From the NCBI RefSeq assembly GCF_003399645.1, contig NZ_NBXD01000025.1, positions 1-64,000 of the forward strand: a DNA stretch of 64,000 bases, given 5' to 3'. The notes beneath the pieces are model-generated. The model was not told the DNA's origin and did not search any database. It saw only the letters and a list, made by a program, of their open reading frames with translations. The DNA comes from Subtercola boreus. GTDB taxonomy: Bacteria; Actinomycetota; Actinomycetes; Actinomycetales; Microbacteriaceae. The position numbers and the translations under genes were made by a program. Position 1 is the first letter of the stretch. Every line of letters begins with the position of its first letter. This document shows positions 53,559 through 62,536 of this stretch, in pieces.

Positions 53559-54623
53559 ATGTCAGACATCGGCGCCAGCGAGAAGCTGAAGAACGCCCCC
53601 GCCCCCGACGATGCGCGAAAGCCCGACGGGCCCACCGACGTCGACAGACCGGCCTGGAAGTACGTCTTTCGAAAGACCCTCCGCGAGTTCGGTACCGACC
53701 AGTGCACCGATATCGCAGCCTCGCTCGTCTACTACTCCGTGCTGGCGATGTTCCCGGCACTCATCGCCCTGCTGTCGCTGCTCGGCGTGATCGGGCAGGG
53801 CCAGCAGGCGACGGATGCCCTGCTCGAGGTCATCGGCAGCTTCGCCCCCGCCGACACGGTCGAGACGGTCCGCGGCATCCTGGAGCAGTTCACCAACTCC
53901 CCCGCCGCCGGCTTCGGGCTCGTCTTCGGTATCGTGCTCGCGATCTGGTCGGCCTCAGGGTTCGTGACCGCCTTCAGTCGAGCGATGAACCGCATCTACG
54001 AGATCGACGAGGGGCGCCCGTTCTGGAAGCTCAAGCCCCTCCAGCTGCTCGTGACGGTGATCGTCATCGTGCTCATCCTGGTCGTACTGGTCATTCTCGT
54101 GATCTCGGGGCCGGTGACCGATGCCCTGGGCAGCGCACTGGGGCTCGGCCAGACCGTTCAGATCGTCTGGTCGATCGCCAAGTGGCCCGTACTGGCCCTG
54201 GCTGTCGTCTTGATCATCGCGATCCTGTACTACGCGACGCCCAACGCCAAGCAGCCCAGGTTCCGCTGGATGAGCATGGGGGCCCTGCTGGCACTCGTCG
54301 TCCTCGTTCTCGCGAGCCTCGCCTTCATCTTCTATGTGACGACCTTCGCGAACTACGCGAAGAACTACGGGTCACTCGCCGGCGTGATCATCTTCCTGCT
54401 CTGGCTCTGGATCGCGAACATGGCGCTTCTCTTCGGCGCCGAGTTCGATGCAGAGCTCGAGCGGGGCCGGCAGCTCCAGGCCGGCATCGAGGCGGAAGAG
54501 AACATCCAACTGCCGCCCCGCGATACGCGGAAGAGCGAGAAGGCGGCCAAGAAGGAGCAGGACGACGTCGACCGCGGTCGCGAACTGCGCGAGAGAGCAT
54601 CGGCCCGCACGAACAACGACTGA
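53559..54623 (+). CDS. YihY/virulence factor BrkB family membrane protein
   Basis: A 354-residue protein with six membrane helices and the family signature DIAASLVYYSVLAMFPALIALLSLLG early, FGLVFGIVLAIWSASGFVTAFSRAMNRIYE, and a charged cytoplasmic tail. Function is not established in the family. GAGG precedes the ATG. It follows the hairpin at 53505, so its expression may be lower than that of the upstream genes. Confidence 0.9.
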   Translation: MSDIGASEKLKNAPAPDDARKPDGPTDVDRPAWKYVFRKTLREFGTDQCTDIAASLVYYSVLAMFPALIALLSLLGVIGQGQQATDALLEVIGSFAPADTVETVRGILEQFTNSPAAGFGLVFGIVLAIWSASGFVTAFSRAMNRIYEIDEGRPFWKLKPLQLLVTVIVIVLILVVLVILVISGPVTDALGSALGLGQTVQIVWSIAKWPVLALAVVLIIAILYYATPNAKQPRFRWMSMGALLALVVLVLASLAFIFYVTTFANYAKNYGSLAGVIIFLLWLWIANMALLFGAEFDAELERGRQLQAGIEAEENIQLPPRDTRKSEKAAKKEQDDVDRGRELRERASARTNND

Positions 54624-54634
54624 CCAGCGTCGGA

Positions 54635-54746
54635 TCGGGCGTCACGGCTCGGGCGTCACGGCTCGGGCGTCAGCGCGCGGGCATCACCGCTCGGGCGTCA
54701 CCGCTCGGGCGTCAGCGCTCGGGCATTAGCGCTCGGGCGTCACCGC
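54635..54746. repeat. Eight tandem copies of a 14-bp repeat
   Basis: TCGGGCGTCACSGC-type units run without interruption from 54635 to 54746, filling the convergent gap and supplying the stop codon (TCA at 54740-54742) of the minus-strand gene. Confidence 0.95.
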
Positions 54747-55177
54747 TCGGGTGGCCGTGCCTCATGGTGCGGCCGCCCGTGCGATCTGCGGTCCTCTTTC
54801 ATCTCGGCTTCGAAGAGGTGGCGCCTGCCGCCGACGAGGTCGTCGCGGGCTTCCTGCTCGAAACGTCTGAAGGTCTCGTAGTATCCCCGGTCGTACTCCT
54901 CGATGACCTGGAACGTCCACCGGCCGTCAATGACGTTGCGGCCGACGAGCTCGGTGTCGATGCGGTCGGCGAGCTCCGGATGCCCGGACTCCCGCAGCAG
55001 CGTCACCGCCTCCCCCAGGGCGAGGTCAGCTGTGCCGGTCAGCCGGTGGAAGCCGTAGAGCAGGCCACGGGCGTGCTCCACCACCTCGAGGGCCTCGCTC
55101 AGCTTGCCGAGCGCCTCGACCGTCGCGTCGTCGACCCCTGCAGGCCGCTGGTGGGCTTCGTCCGGGCCGTCGATCAT
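54740..55177 (-). CDS. Hypothetical protein
   Basis: A 145-residue soluble protein, mostly helical, with GKLSEALEVVEHARGLLYGFHRLTG and RWTFQVIEEYDRGYYETFRRFEQEARDDL. The C terminus is His/Arg/Pro-rich and ends inside the tandem repeat. Its start codon overlaps the stop of the upstream small membrane protein (TGATG), so the two form an operon. Function unknown. Confidence 0.65.
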   Translation of the reverse strand: MIDGPDEAHQRPAGVDDATVEALGKLSEALEVVEHARGLLYGFHRLTGTADLALGEAVTLLRESGHPELADRIDTELVGRNVIDGRWTFQVIEEYDRGYYETFRRFEQEARDDLVGGRRHLFEAEMKEDRRSHGRPHHEARPPER

Positions 55178-55443
55178 CAGTGCGCTTCGAGGAAGGGCAC
55201 GCAGAACCCGGCGACCGTCGCGACGACCATGCCGACCCCCAGGGCGACCCCGGTATGCAGCCGACGCCGACCGGATTCGCCGCGAGTGGTTCCCCACATG
55301 TACGCCGTCACATGCACCCGACGGGCCTCATCGACGAGCGCCTGGGTTCCGGGCAGAGTCAGGTCGAGCGCACCGCTCGCCGCCTGCGCCTCGATGCGCG
55401 TGGCTTCGTCGAGCGTCATCAGCTCGTTCCTGTTCTGCCGCAC
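55177..55443 (-). CDS. Small hypothetical membrane protein
   Basis: About 88 residues: helical Glu/Ala-rich N terminus (MTLDEATRIEAQAASGALDLTLPG) and one C-terminal membrane helix (TGVALGVGMVVATVAGFCVPF). GTG 55443 has GGGGAG nine bases upstream; ATG 55488 is an alternative. Coupled to the downstream 145-residue protein. Confidence 0.55.
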   Translation of the reverse strand: MRQNRNELMTLDEATRIEAQAASGALDLTLPGTQALVDEARRVHVTAYMWGTTRGESGRRRLHTGVALGVGMVVATVAGFCVPFLEAH

Positions 55444-55621
55444 GGTCACCGCCTCCCCTTCTCTTCTCTTCCAGCCTAACCGCGCCATGCCCCGAGTGGC
55501 AGGGCCAGGCCGCGTCGACTTCCTCTCCTCTCTTCTCCTCCACAACCAGCTGTCTGACCGGTTTGTCCACTGTTCTGGGTGAGTGGCGTCGGGTTTCGGA
55601 TGCCGGTGGTTGACTATTCGC

Positions 55622-57235
55622 ATGAACCGAGCATTACTCACCAGATTACCGGAGCCGTCGACGGTGCCATCCGCAGTCTCGAGGCGGGAGCGTTTCGCGG
55701 CGGCGGTGACCGCGGTCCTGCAGAGTCACCGCCTGCTGGCTGCGGCGCAGGCGGAGCACGCGGCGCTGGTCGAGGAGGCACGCCTGGCGGGTGTGGGTCT
55801 GCACTCGCACGACACGTTCCGTGGCGGCCCGCAGTGGTCGAGCCAGATGGTCGCAGAGCGCGAAGTCACCACCGAGCTCGCAGTCGCCCTGCACCTCAGC
55901 GAGGGCGACGCCCGCCGACTCCTGCACACCAGCGAAGGCCTCACCGGTATCTTCGCGTCGACCATGACCGCTCTCCGCTCCGGTGCGATTCCCTACCGCC
56001 ACGCTGAGAAGATCGTGCAGCACTCCCACACCCTGCCCGCCGCCTGCCTACCCGCCTACGAGGCCGAACTCCTCCCCGCCGCCAAGAAGGTCTCCGTGCA
56101 GCGCCTCGAACGACTCGCGCGCTCAGCGGTCGAGCACGCGCAACCGGATACCGCGATCCAGCGCCACACCGACGCCGCAGCATGCCGGCGCCTCTACCTC
56201 GAACCCGCCTCCGACGGTATGGCCTACCTGTCGCTGTATCTCCCCGCGGTCGAAGCGGTCGCGATCCACACCCGCGCAACCGAAATGGGACGTTCCGCGA
56301 CGAACTCGGGCGACCCCCGCACCCTGAGCCAGTTGCGCGTGGACACCCTCACCGACCTGATGCTCAACGCCGAGACCCAGATCCCCACCGTCACCCCCGG
56401 CATCCGCGCCCGCGTCAACATCACCGTGCCCGTCCTCACCCTCCTCACCACCCACCCCGAAGCGCCGGCAGGCCACGGGACGGCACCCGCCGCCCACGGC
56501 GTCCTCCCGACCTGCGACCCTTCCTCCGCAATCGCCGAAGGCACCACCCCCACACCAACCACCCCCGCGCCGGGCGCCGCGCCAGCCACTCCTGCGCCAG
56601 CCACCCCGCCGGGCACCGCTGCGCCAGCCACTCCTGCGCCCGGCACCGCCGCGCCAGCCACTCCTGCGCCGACCACCCCGAACTCCTCCCCAGATGACAG
56701 CGGGACCGATGACCGGTTCGCTGAGCTGATTGCCGGGCTCGATACCGGGCGGTGGGCCGCACTCGAAGGATACGGACCCATCGACCAGCACACCGCACTC
56801 ATACTCACCCGCGACGCGCCCTCGCTCCGGCGGATCCTCACCGACCCCATCACCGGAACCACCCTCGCCTACGGACGAGAACGCTATAAACCCCCCGCCG
56901 ACCTCGACGAACTCGTTCGACTCACCCACACCGAATGCAGCTTCCCCCTCGACTGCACACCCTCCACCGCCGCAGACCTCGACCACACCATCGCCTGGAA
57001 CGACGGCGGCACAACCGAACTCCTCAACCTGAGCCCCCTCTGCACCAGCCACCACACCGCCAAACACCACACCAGCTGGACCATCCGACAAACCGACGAC
57101 GGCACCATCACCTGGACATCCCCGGCCGGCTTCGAATACACCGTCGAACGCACACCCCTCACCCCACCGACCCGCCCCAGGCCACACTTCGTGGAGAACA
57201 GAATCGAAACATCGGTGGCCCGACCACCCTTCTGA
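55622..57235 (+). CDS. DUF222 / HNH endonuclease domain protein (13E12 repeat family)
   Basis: A 537-residue protein. Residues about 1-280 match the DUF222 (13E12) region; residues about 440-490 hold an HNH nuclease core: CSFPLDC, DLDHTIAWNDGGTTELLNLSPLC and HHTAKHH. The linker (about residues 287-375) is Ala/Pro/Thr-rich with repeated PATPAP units. The family is present in many copies in actinobacterial genomes and may be a mobile or intron-linked endonuclease; no flanking ends are visible here. Confidence 0.85.
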   Translation: MNRALLTRLPEPSTVPSAVSRRERFAAAVTAVLQSHRLLAAAQAEHAALVEEARLAGVGLHSHDTFRGGPQWSSQMVAEREVTTELAVALHLSEGDARRLLHTSEGLTGIFASTMTALRSGAIPYRHAEKIVQHSHTLPAACLPAYEAELLPAAKKVSVQRLERLARSAVEHAQPDTAIQRHTDAAACRRLYLEPASDGMAYLSLYLPAVEAVAIHTRATEMGRSATNSGDPRTLSQLRVDTLTDLMLNAETQIPTVTPGIRARVNITVPVLTLLTTHPEAPAGHGTAPAAHGVLPTCDPSSAIAEGTTPTPTTPAPGAAPATPAPATPPGTAAPATPAPGTAAPATPAPTTPNSSPDDSGTDDRFAELIAGLDTGRWAALEGYGPIDQHTALILTRDAPSLRRILTDPITGTTLAYGRERYKPPADLDELVRLTHTECSFPLDCTPSTAADLDHTIAWNDGGTTELLNLSPLCTSHHTAKHHTSWTIRQTDDGTITWTSPAGFEYTVERTPLTPPTRPRPHFVENRIETSVARPPF

Positions 57236-57241
57236 CCGAAC

Positions 57242-57601
57242 TCAGCGCTGGTCGGCGCGCGCGAGATGCAGCGCCCAGGCGATCAGCGGGAGCTGCAGGG
57301 GCAGACGCACCGCCGCGATACGGCGGGCGGCGGGGTTTCGGGCGTCGCGGAACATCTGAACGTTGGCGGGAAAGACGGCGACGAACAGAGCGGCGGCCGC
57401 CAGGGCACCGTGCCGGCGCGTGGTGGGGCTCAGCAGGGCCGTTCCGACGAGCAGCTCGGCTGCGCCCGAGACGTACACCCAGCCGCGCCGCGACCCGGGC
57501 AGCTGGGGCGGGATGGCCGCCTCGAAGGTGGCCGGTCGCACGAAGTGGATGACTGTCGATCCGAGCACGAGGGCGGCCAGCGCTGTGACAGAGGGTTTCA
57601 T
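57242..57601 (-). CDS. DoxX-family membrane protein
   Basis: A 119-residue protein with four short hydrophobic helices; STVIHFVRPATFEAAIPPQLPG and YVSGAAELLVGTALL are typical of DoxX-like proteins. ATG 57601 is chosen over TTG 57613. It ends six bases from the convergent HNH gene. Function unknown. Confidence 0.8.
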   Translation of the reverse strand: MKPSVTALAALVLGSTVIHFVRPATFEAAIPPQLPGSRRGWVYVSGAAELLVGTALLSPTTRRHGALAAAALFVAVFPANVQMFRDARNPAARRIAAVRLPLQLPLIAWALHLARADQR

Positions 57602-57627
57602 CGGCCCAGTCAACCACGCGTGGCCGG

Positions 57628-58536
57628 TCAGCGACCGAGGGTGGGCTGCAGGGCCTCTGCCGCCGCCTCGTGCACGGCGACGGTGAGGGCGTCGAGGAGC
57701 CGCGAGTCGAGGTTCCAGCGCTGCCAGAAGAGCGGCACGTCGGTCGGGTCATCCGGTGCCAGCGTGACAAGAGTCCCCTGTGCCAGGTCGTCGAGGCACT
57801 GCCGTTCGGGCAGCATTCCCCAGCCGAGGCCCAGGACGACAGCGCGCGCGAAGTCGGCCGATGTCGGAACGACGTTGCGTGGGCTGTCACGGGCATCCAT
57901 TCCCCGTCGTTCGAGGAAGCCCCGCTGGAGGCCGTCTTTGTGATCGAAGTCCACAAGCGGGGCCGAAGCCAGCCACGACGACAGGATGCCCGCCCCACCC
58001 CAGCGTGCGACGAACGCCGGGCTCGCGACGGCGAAGTAGCGCATCGTGCCGAGCCCGGTCACCGAGCATCCCTGCACCGGCTCGGGAATGCTCGTCACCG
58101 CCGCCATCACTGTGCCCGACCTCAGTAGCCCCGCCGTGTACTCCTGGTCGTCGGCATGCACGTCGAAGACCACATCCAGTTGCTGGGCCGCCGACGCGAG
58201 CGCTCGGAGGAACCAGGTCGCCAGCGAGTCGGAGTTCACGGCCACCGCCACGGTTGCGCGCCCGGCCCCCGTGCCGGACTGGCCGAGTTCGGCGAGCGCC
58301 TCGTTCTCGACGAGCTGCACCTGACGCGCGAGCCGCAGCACCACGTCGCCGGCCGCGGTGGGTCGCACGGGATTGGTGCGCTCGACGAGAATCTGCCCGG
58401 CCGCCTGCTCCATCGTCTTGATGCGCTGCGAAACGGCCGATGCGGTCACCTGCAGCCGCGCCGCCGCGCGCTCGAAGGTGCCCTCGTCGGCAAGCACGAG
58501 CAGAGTGCCGAGATGATCACGAGCAAATCCTGTCAT
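57628..58536 (-). CDS. lysG: LysG/ArgP-type LysR regulator
   Basis: A 302-residue LysR regulator with winged helix DHLGTLLVLADEGTFERAAARLQVTASAVSQRIKTMEQ, characteristic of ArgP/LysG, and a complete effector domain. Divergent from a LysE exporter 68 bp away, it should activate lysine/arginine export when these amino acids accumulate. Confidence 0.92.
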   Translation of the reverse strand: MTGFARDHLGTLLVLADEGTFERAAARLQVTASAVSQRIKTMEQAAGQILVERTNPVRPTAAGDVVLRLARQVQLVENEALAELGQSGTGAGRATVAVAVNSDSLATWFLRALASAAQQLDVVFDVHADDQEYTAGLLRSGTVMAAVTSIPEPVQGCSVTGLGTMRYFAVASPAFVARWGGAGILSSWLASAPLVDFDHKDGLQRGFLERRGMDARDSPRNVVPTSADFARAVVLGLGWGMLPERQCLDDLAQGTLVTLAPDDPTDVPLFWQRWNLDSRLLDALTVAVHEAAAEALQPTLGR

Positions 58537-58598
58537 AAGCAGATCTTAGGTCGCTTGAGAATGTTTAGCTGGTCTTATGACTCGATCGGCTCTACCGT
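58534..58598. promoter_or_regulatory. LysG-LysE divergent control region
   Basis: CATAAG (58534-58539) and CTTATG (58574-58579) form a long inverted repeat across the 68-bp gap; TACCGT (58593-58598) plus six bases precedes the GTG of lysE, a leaderless arrangement. Probable LysG binding sites flank both starts. Confidence 0.55.
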
Positions 58599-58604
58599 CG
58601 AACC

Positions 58605-59369
<765 letters not shown>

Positions 59370-59375
59370 GCCGGA

Positions 59376-59387
59376 TAGCGTGAGACC
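59376..59387 (+). promoter_or_regulatory. Leaderless promoter of the MBL-fold gene
   Basis: TAGCGT (59376-59381) followed by six bases and the ATG at 59388. Confidence 0.45.
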
Positions 59388-60404
59388 ATGCAGCCGACCA
59401 GCCCCGCACAGTTCGCCGCCACCGAGAGCGGCAGCGTGCCGGGCCTCGAGCAGGTCTGCGACGGTGTCTGGGCGCTCGGGCAGCCGATGCCCAACCCGCA
59501 GCTCCCCTATACGCTGAGCTACCTCATCGTCGACTCGCACGATGCTGTGCACATCATCGACCCGGCCTGGAACTCCGAGGAGAACTTCGCCATTCTCGAA
59601 CGCGCCCTGGTCGAGCTGGGCAGTTCGGTCAGCCGCGTCGCCTCGGCCACAATGACCCACCTCCACCTCGACCACACGGGCCTGGCCGGGCGCCTGCGCT
59701 CGGCCTCCGGGGCGAGCATCGGCATCAGCCGTATCGACCACGACACGCTCGAGCGTCAGGCGCATGTTCCGAGCACAATCCACACCGATGACGAGGTTCT
59801 CGCCTGGGGCGTGCCCGAGCAGCGGGTCGCCGAACTGCAGGAGAGGTTCATGCCCGACATCGGCACGGTGGAGGTCGGGGCCGATGTGCTGCTCGAACCG
59901 GGCGACCAGCTCGACATTCCCGGCCGGCGCATCTCGGTGCTCGCCACACCGGGCCACACTGCCGGGAGCGTGTGTTTCCTCGACAGGGATGCCCGGCTGC
60001 TGTTCACGGGCGATCACCTGCTGCCGATGATCTTTCCCGGCATCGGGCTCGGCGGCACGACGGTCGAAAACCCCGTCACGACCTACGTCGACTCGCTCGA
60101 CGCTCTCGCCCCGTTCGACGGGTGGCAGGTGCTGCCCGGCCACGGATACCGCTTCACCGGGCTCGCCGAACGCCGCGCCGCGTCGGCCGAGCACCACAAC
60201 CGCCGCACCCGGGAGGCCGCGGCGGTGCTGGGCGGGCATCCGGAGGCGACGACCTACGAGATCGCGTCGCAGCTGCACTGGACGGCCGGGTGGGCCGGCC
60301 TCGAAGGGCCCTACCTGCGCTCGGCACTCGCCCAGACCTCCATGCACGCGGATCGCGTGCGGCGCGGGGACTGGGCGGAGTATCTGGCCGCGCACGCAGG
60401 CTAG
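59388..60404 (+). CDS. Metallo-beta-lactamase-fold hydrolase
   Basis: A 338-residue MBL-fold protein with the zinc motif HLHLDHTG near residue 91, TPGHTAGSVCF and GDHLLP. The C-terminal addition (after about residue 245) is an all-helical winged-helix-like domain seen in a subgroup of hydrolases. The substrate (thioester, lactone, lactam, RNA) is not inferable. Confidence 0.87.
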   Translation: MQPTSPAQFAATESGSVPGLEQVCDGVWALGQPMPNPQLPYTLSYLIVDSHDAVHIIDPAWNSEENFAILERALVELGSSVSRVASATMTHLHLDHTGLAGRLRSASGASIGISRIDHDTLERQAHVPSTIHTDDEVLAWGVPEQRVAELQERFMPDIGTVEVGADVLLEPGDQLDIPGRRISVLATPGHTAGSVCFLDRDARLLFTGDHLLPMIFPGIGLGGTTVENPVTTYVDSLDALAPFDGWQVLPGHGYRFTGLAERRAASAEHHNRRTREAAAVLGGHPEATTYEIASQLHWTAGWAGLEGPYLRSALAQTSMHADRVRRGDWAEYLAAHAG

Positions 60405-60430
60405 GGCCGCACGGCCGCGCGCGCGGTCAG

Positions 60431-60508
60431 CTCAGAGGTGTCGCTCGTCGACACCGTTGTAGGCGCTCAGCGGTGTCGCTCGTCGACACCGTTGTAGGCG
60501 CTCAGCGG
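60431..60508. repeat. 35-bp tandem duplication at the prpC 3' end
   Basis: Two copies of a 35-bp unit (60431-60465 and 60466-60500, one mismatch) plus an 8-bp start of a third. The unit covers the last 11-12 codons of prpC; the duplication junction creates the present stop codon. Confidence 0.97.
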
Positions 60509-61609
60509 ACGGATCAGCGAGTTGGCGGCGAGCTGCTCCATGATGTGGGCCGTCCAGCCCGTTATCCGGGCCGCCACGAACAGCGGCGTGAAGGTCGCGG
60601 TGTCGAAGCCCATCAGGTGGTAGGCCGGGCCCGAGGGGTAGTCGAGGTTCGGCTTGATGTTCTTGCCACCCGTCATCGCCCGCTCGAGGCTGTCGTAGAG
60701 CTCGGCCAGGTCGGGCCGCCCGTAGTACTCCACCAGGGTGTCGAGTGAGGCCTTCATGGTGGGCACCCGGGAGTCGCCGTTCTTGTAGACCCGGTGACCG
60801 AAACCCATGATCTTGCGCTTCTCGGCGAGCGCTGACGCAAGCCAGCTCTCTGTGTTCGACGCGGAGCCGATCTCGTCGAAGATGTGCATCACCGCCTCGT
60901 TCGCGCCGCCGTGCAGCGGGCCCTTCAGCGCCCCGATGCCACCGACGACCGCCGAGTAGAGGTCGGAGAGTGTCGACGTGATGACGCGGGCCGTGAAGGT
61001 CGAGGCGTTGAAGCTGTGCTCGGCGTAGAGGATGAGGGAGACGTTGAACGCGTCGACGACGACCTTCTCGGGCACCTCGCCGAAGGTGATGTAGAGGAAG
61101 TTCTCGGCGTAACTCAGCTCGTCGTTGGGCTCGATGATGTCGAGGCCGTGGCGGCGGCGCTGGTCATAGGCGACGACCGCCGGAATCTGCGCGAAGAGCT
61201 GCACCGATTTCGCGAGGTTGGCCTCGACGCTGGAGTCGTCGGCACCCGGGTCGAGGGCACCGATGGCGCTCACTGCGGTTCGCAACACATCCATCGGGTG
61301 GGCCCCGGTCGGCAGTACGTCGATGATCTGCTTGATCTCGGGGTCGAGCGAGCGGAACGACCGCTCGACGTTCTGCAGCTCCTCGAGCTGGGCGCTCGTC
61401 GGCAGCTCGCCCTGCCAGAGCAGGTACGCGACCTGCTCGAATGAACAGTTCGCCGCGAGCTCCTGCACGGGATAGCCCCGGTACAGCAGCGAGTTGGTCT
61501 CTGCGTTGACCTTCGAGACGGCGGTGTGGTCGGCGTAGACGCCCGCGAGGCCCTTGCGGATCTCGGGCTCGGCGGCGGGTAAAGCGGTGGTCGGGGTGGT
61601 GTCGCCCAT
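60467..61609 (-). CDS. prpC: 2-methylcitrate synthase / citrate synthase
   Basis: A 380-residue type I citrate synthase-family enzyme; with prpD and prpB upstream it is 2-methylcitrate synthase, joining propionyl-CoA with oxaloacetate. Active-site regions GPLHGGANEAV, IMGFGHRVYKNGDSR and the NVSLILYAEHSFNASTF histidine are visible. AAGGAG precedes the ATG. The C terminus reads NGVDERHR*, formed by a 35-bp duplication; the unduplicated frame would end NGVDERHL*. Confidence 0.93.
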   Translation of the reverse strand: MGDTTPTTALPAAEPEIRKGLAGVYADHTAVSKVNAETNSLLYRGYPVQELAANCSFEQVAYLLWQGELPTSAQLEELQNVERSFRSLDPEIKQIIDVLPTGAHPMDVLRTAVSAIGALDPGADDSSVEANLAKSVQLFAQIPAVVAYDQRRRHGLDIIEPNDELSYAENFLYITFGEVPEKVVVDAFNVSLILYAEHSFNASTFTARVITSTLSDLYSAVVGGIGALKGPLHGGANEAVMHIFDEIGSASNTESWLASALAEKRKIMGFGHRVYKNGDSRVPTMKASLDTLVEYYGRPDLAELYDSLERAMTGGKNIKPNLDYPSGPAYHLMGFDTATFTPLFVAARITGWTAHIMEQLAANSLIRPLSAYNGVDERHR

Positions 61610-61636
61610 GACAGCTCCTTGGTTTTCTCTGGTGCG

Positions 61637-62536
61637 CTAGCGCGTGATCTGGAAGGTGAAGACCGACGAGTCGAAGGCGTTGTACGCCTCGTAGTCGAGC
61701 AGTTCGTAGAGGTCAGCTCGGTGCTGCATCTCACCGACGACGCTGTTCAGCGACCCTTCGGCGTTCAGCACATCGAGCGCCCGGTCCGCCGCACCCATCG
61801 CGAGGCGCAACAGCGAGACCGGGTAGATGACGATGTTGATGCCGACGCTCTCGAGCTGGCTGGTGCTGAACAGCTCACTCTTGCCGAACTCCGTCATGTT
61901 CGCCAGCACCGGCACGTCGACGACCGCCCTGATCGCCTCGAACTCGGTCAGGTCGGCCATGGCCTCGGGGAAGATGGCGTCGGCGCCGGCGTCGACCAGA
62001 GCGCGTGCCCGGTCCTGGGCGGCTGCGAGGCCCTCGATGGCCCGAACATCGGTGCGCGCCATGATGAGCAGGTTCGGGTCGCGCCGGGCGTCGGCGGCCG
62101 CGCGGATGCGCTTGAGCGCGACATCCAGCTCGACCACCTGTTTGCCGTCGAGGTGCCCACAGCGTTTCGGGTTGACCTGGTCTTCGATGTGCAGGCCCGC
62201 GACGCCGGCGTCTTCGAGGGTCTGGATGCTGCGGGCCACGTTCATGGGTTCACCGAACCCGGTGTCGGCGTCGACCAGTACGGGCAGGTCGGTCATGCGG
62301 GCGATCTGCTGGGTACGACCGGCCACCTCGGTGAGCGTGGTGAGCCCGATGTCGGGCAGCCCCAGGTCGGCGGAGAGCACTGCGCCCGAGACGTAGACGC
62401 CCTCGAAGCCCTTGGCCTGGATCATCTTGGCCGAGAGGGGGTTGAACGCACCAGGGAGCCGGTGCAACTTTCCGGTGGCCAGCGATGCGCGGAAGTCGGC
62501 GCGCTTGGCGGCCGGGGTCTTGGTGGCGTACAGCAT
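61637..62536 (-). CDS. prpB: Methylisocitrate lyase
   Basis: A 299-residue lyase of the isocitrate lyase/PEP mutase superfamily that splits 2-methylisocitrate into pyruvate and succinate. The signature NPKRCGHLDGKQV is present with the catalytic Cys, and DADTGFGEPMNV carries the metal-binding Asp. It lies between prpD (1-bp overlap) and prpC (27-bp gap) in one operon. Confidence 0.93.
   Translation of the reverse strand: MLYATKTPAAKRADFRASLATGKLHRLPGAFNPLSAKMIQAKGFEGVYVSGAVLSADLGLPDIGLTTLTEVAGRTQQIARMTDLPVLVDADTGFGEPMNVARSIQTLEDAGVAGLHIEDQVNPKRCGHLDGKQVVELDVALKRIRAAADARRDPNLLIMARTDVRAIEGLAAAQDRARALVDAGADAIFPEAMADLTEFEAIRAVVDVPVLANMTEFGKSELFSTSQLESVGINIVIYPVSLLRLAMGAADRALDVLNAEGSLNSVVGEMQHRADLYELLDYEAYNAFDSSVFTFQITR

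Noticed and set aside
60431-60508. Phage attachment site or pseudogene at prpC
   Set aside because: A head-to-tail 35-bp duplication with an intact enzyme; no integrase or foreign DNA is present.
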